A stretch of 64,000 bases of DNA from Centropus unirufus (taxonomy: Eukaryota > Chordata > Aves > Cuculiformes > Centropidae), in assembly GCA_013397695.1 (NCBI GenBank), contig VYZI01000351.1, positions 499,057 through 563,056 on the forward strand, written 5' to 3'. This document shows positions 60,401-64,000 of this stretch, piece by piece (the stretch's first letter is position 1; each line of letters begins with the position of its first letter). The notes below the pieces were generated by a model, which saw nothing but the letters and a program-made list of their open reading frames with translations, was not told the DNA's origin and made no database searches. The position numbers and the translations under genes are program-made.

Positions 60401-63171
60401 GCTGATGGCCAGGCCTGTGCAAGAAGCTACATGAATGCTGGCAGTCGTTACCGGGTTGGTAGCTGGGATGTTTCCAGGAAAATATGGCCAAAAGCTTTCA
60501 TAGTTCTGAGTAAATGATACGGTAGAGATTCCACTTGGTTTGACAATCCAAAGAGTGCCCCGAAGGCCAAGTGAACCCCTCTCCAAGCCTGTGGAAGGCT
60601 GGTGTTGGGTAGGGGCCGGGGATGCTCTTTGTTCCAAGTGCCCGCAGAGCAGCAGATGGTGTCGGCGGCACCCGGCGGTCTGAGAATGTAGCAGTGTTGC
60701 TGCGGGACTGGTGGGCTCAATCAATCTCTGTTGTAGCATCTGTCTCCGTCAGGGTTTGGCTGAAAAATGAAATTCTTCTCTACAGCAGCCTCTCTGTCTC
60801 CTCGCAGACCCCTTGCTAAATAAAGCCTACGTGGGAAAAGCAAACAGATGAGGCGGTGGGCAGGGCTGAGCTGCCCCGCGTGCCGCTGCCGCCTCCCCGG
60901 GCAGGGCTGTTTCTTGACAAGCGGCTGCACTTCTGGTGGGGGTGGTTTGGGGATTTTAACCTTGGTTTGATAGAATGCTAAGGGATGACAGGACAGACTC
61001 TTCCCATGGGGAGTGAAACCGTTGCAGCTGTCGCTCTTCTCCCCTCAGGCCCTTGGAGTTAGAGGACGTGCAGCACCTTCTTTCCCGTGAGCTGTAGTTA
61101 CTGCATGACCTGCTGCTTGGTGCAAAAGTTCACAGCCCTGCAGTGTGTTAGCTCTTCATTGAGAAATAAACATGTTCTGTGGTTATTACAAGTTAGCAGA
61201 ACCTTGCAAGTGAAGTTTCTTGCCTGCTTTTTGTCTTATTTTCATATCTTTTGTGTCTTAGAAAATGTTTGGTTCTTCAACACCTGATCTAGATGTTACA
61301 GTAATTAAAATATTAATCCCAGTGTTATATGCTTGTACTTGAAACTTCCTTGCGTGTCTGGATGGATTCTTTCCACCCCACCCTTAAAGAAATCTCCCAG
61401 GTTCTAAACCCAGTCTCCCAGCAAAATTTACAAGAATAAACTGGGGCCCATCCCATCACAGGACACAGTCCATACTGAAGTTAAGTACCCTTGAAATCAA
61501 CAGAAGTTTTCCTTAGAATACAATAAATGAAGTTGTACGTGCAGTTCAGACTCTGCTGGCTTTGGAGGTGGTGTGTATGAATAGTCTATCTTATAGACAG
61601 AAATTAATTCATTTGAAAATGTAGTCTAAGTTCCTGGCACTTTGATAACCAGGAAAACTAGAGGAACAAGGTTGATTTGGGTTTTTTTAGCTTCAGACAC
61701 AATTTGGATACCACAGAGATCAACTGATATTTGAATAGGGAATTCATCCCTGTAAGTATTCCCTTCTGAAATACAGGTGCATACACTTGAGTTGTGACTT
61801 TTGAGACTGTTTAAAATAGGAAAGGAGAAACAGCTAAGAAAATGAAGCAAAGTTTTAGTCTTCAAGGAATTGCTATGAACATTTCAGTATGCATTAGAAA
61901 AGCATGTTTATATTTGAAATCAGAGCAGAACGTTTCTGCAGCACATTGTGAGTGCCATCGTTTGACTTTTTCAATAGGGCAGTCAAAGGACATGTGCTGA
62001 GCAGGAATGGGGTCCAAGAATACAAATTGTAGTTTTACTACAAAGGGTTTTCTTTTGTTTTGCTCCTTGAGTGCTGCTGGTAAACACTCACTGCAGAGAA
62101 CTGTTCCCTCCATGTTTGCTGCCTACACCATCACTGTACTTAACTCCCAGAAGCCTACAAGCACTGATGTTGCACTTGGAAAATCCAGAACTGGTAAAAG
62201 TTTCAATTCTGGTGTCACTGACGGCTCCCAAAGAAAATTAAATTAGAAGGAGTGCCTGAATTAGCCTGGGATAGCCTTTATGCAGGCACATTTTTTTGCT
62301 TGCTCAAGCATGTCTGCCTTGGAGATGTGCTGAAACCCACTGCCTGCACCATCCATGTGGAAGGAGCCAGGATCCTGTTGGTGGTGAAGAAAACCGTTCA
62401 GGGGAAAGGAATGTTTCTGTCATCAGAAATAAATTATTCCCAGCCTGATGACATTGGCAACAGGACAATAGGAGCAGAGGAAGGGAAGAGCTTCAAGTCT
62501 TTGTGGAGGTGTTGTACTGGAGGCTGGATTGCAAAGCATGTGGAATATTAGTGAGGAACTGTTGCCCGCATGTCTCTAGTATTTGGGACTGGGCTTCAAG
62601 TTCCTAATGATTTTTTTTGCATTTAAATAAGCTTTAAGTTTCTATGGGTTCTTTCAGTGAAATGTAGTTGCCTTTCTCTTTATGCTAAAGACACACACAA
62701 CCCCCAAAAAGAAGAGGAGAGGAGAAGCATCCCTCGGCTTTTTATGCACAGCACATCAATTTCAGTAGGAGTTGGGCATATCTTGAGATCAGGCCCATTA
62801 ATCTTAAAAAAACATAGTGTATTGAAGGGGCGTGGAGACACGGAAGCCTGGAATTGAGTAGGGAAATTATGTCTTAGTCATAGCACTTTATCCTACCACA
62901 TCATAACTATAAATTTAAGCACTTGTCAGATTTGGAGCTATTCTTGCATTTGTTTAGTGCTTTCAATATTAATGCTCTGAATAAAATAGTTGCTTAATTA
63001 AGATAATGTATTGGCAATACTCTTGATCTGTTCCATCCTTCAGTTTTTCATTGAGTTATGTAGGAGTTCATTTTTATTTCGAATTTAGTTGTTGTTTTTT
63101 TTGTTCCTAAAATGCTGTTTAATACCAACTACAGAAGCCCTGGGGCACACTGTAGCCTCTGTGCATTATGT

Positions 63172-63192
63172 AAATAATAATAATAATAATAG
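63172..63192. repeat. (TAA)n microsatellite
   Basis: Six to seven tandem AAT/TAA units in the intron, a simple repeat likely to vary in length between individuals. Confidence 0.9.
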
Positions 63193-64000
63193 TAAAGTAT
63201 TTTCAAATATTAAGTAGGCCACTGAACAGGTAGAGAAGGTAGTGGATTATCCAAACAATTTAGCTAAGAAGTGAGGAAAGAATTTCTCACTGGACACATG
63301 AAAATCTATGCATGTTCTTTCACCAGCCTCTTGCTTTTAGAGTCTAGGGAGCAGCCTAAATCATCACTGATGCAGCAGTGAAAATCTCTATCTCTTGATC
63401 CCTGCTGTCCTGAGGGGTGCAACTCTTTGAACACGTGGCTGATGCTGCGAGAGAGGAGGCTGTGTTCCAGCCACTTCTGTCATTCCATACTGCCGTGTCT
63501 CAAGCTAATGAGGTGTCCCACACTGCCATGTGGATGGTGATGGAGCCACAATGCGCAGCCCAAGGGTGATCAAAAGAGACGTCAGGGGCTCAGGGTGGTT
63601 GGTGAGGGAATCTGGAGCACGGGTTATTTTTGACTCTGTCCTTCCACTTGCGGGCAGTGACATTAGAAGAAACAGACAGATCCGGTCTATTAATACATGG
63701 CTCTGTGGCTGGTGTCACTCCCACGGTTCTGGACTTCTTGATAATGAGGTGGTCTACACAGCAGCAGGCTTGCTGGTGTCGGGTGGAATTCACCTTCCTC
63801 AAAGTGGAAGGGGAGTCTCGGCTCATGAGCTGGTGGGACTCAATGGCAGAGCTGGAAACTAGACTTGATAGGGGAAGGGGATAATCTCAGGCTCGCTTGA
63901 GACAGCCCTGTGCCACGCCAGGGTTGGGGAGGTGGCATGCTAGTGAGGGCTCTCGGCCTGTTGCTCTGAGATGTGCTGGCTACACTGCAGCATGCTTGAA

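Larger units (their letters stand above)
53036..64000 (+). other. TMCC1: TMCC1 intron after the short-form first exon
   Basis: About 11 kb to the window edge without any sequence resembling the expected next TMCC1 exon (the IERLEVSS segment and the coiled-coil start around LQQKILKLTEQIKI). The common downstream exons must lie beyond 64000. The interval holds one CR1 copy, small tandem repeats and a GC-rich patch near 60,180-60,400. No other gene is supportable. Confidence 0.7.

Noticed and set aside
60095..60739. 214-codon minus-strand open frame
   Set aside because: Low-complexity composition (Pro, Thr, Ala, Gly, His), no recognisable domain, no supporting splice signals, and overlapping open frames on the other strand. 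This is most consistent with a GC-rich chance ORF.
62252..62551. 99-codon plus-strand open frame
   Set aside because: It reads smoothly but has no recognisable domain, no good flanking acceptor, and does not resemble the expected next TMCC1 exon.
1..64000. CRISPR arrays, bacterial operons, tRNA or rRNA genes, intact endogenous retroviruses
   Set aside because: I found no regularly spaced repeats with spacers, no operon-like packing, no recognisable tRNA or rRNA sequence, and no paired long terminal repeats. The mobile DNA I can support is CR1 only.

Overview
This is a stretch of vertebrate nuclear DNA, most likely from a bird. It has long AT-rich, non-coding introns, two sharp CpG islands, and about ten CR1 LINE fragments whose 3' ends carry the ATTCTATGA-type tail typical of avian (more broadly archosaur/turtle) genomes. 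There is no sign of bacterial, phage or organellar sequence. The ORFs are almost all chance open frames. Only two coding segments are convincingly real, and both belong to one gene on the + strand, TMCC1 (transmembrane and coiled-coil domain family 1, an ER membrane protein).

Layout: 1-4925 is non-coding and probably intergenic. At 4926-5182 on the minus strand is an unidentified open frame that reads like a protein exon, but I cannot name it. A CpG island at about 5640-6400, flanked by two minus-strand CR1 fragments, looks like a promoter: GC boxes in a duplicated 31-bp unit, a CRE-like site, and a possible first non-coding exon ending at a splice donor at 6159. About 20 kb of intron-like DNA follows. 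The first coding exon of the long TMCC1 isoform is at 26830-27715, with a 5'UTR containing two upstream ORFs, the start ATG at 27167, 183 codons, and a donor at 27716. A second intron of about 25 kb follows. A second CpG island (about 52,180-53,300, interrupted by 124 Ns) holds an alternative first coding exon, MVQRFSLRRQLSK, with a donor at 53036. The remainder to 64000 is intron-like.

How the parts fit: both coding exons end in phase 0, so either can be joined to the same downstream TMCC1 exons (coiled coil plus C-terminal membrane segments), which lie beyond the right edge. The window therefore covers the 5' half of TMCC1, with two alternative promoters giving a long form (about 183 extra N-terminal residues) and a short form (13 N-terminal residues). 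I did not find a new multi-gene system. The items most worth checking are the unnamed minus-strand exon candidate, the dual-promoter arrangement, the 42-bp-periodic promoter duplication, the stacked uORFs and the tandem splice donor.
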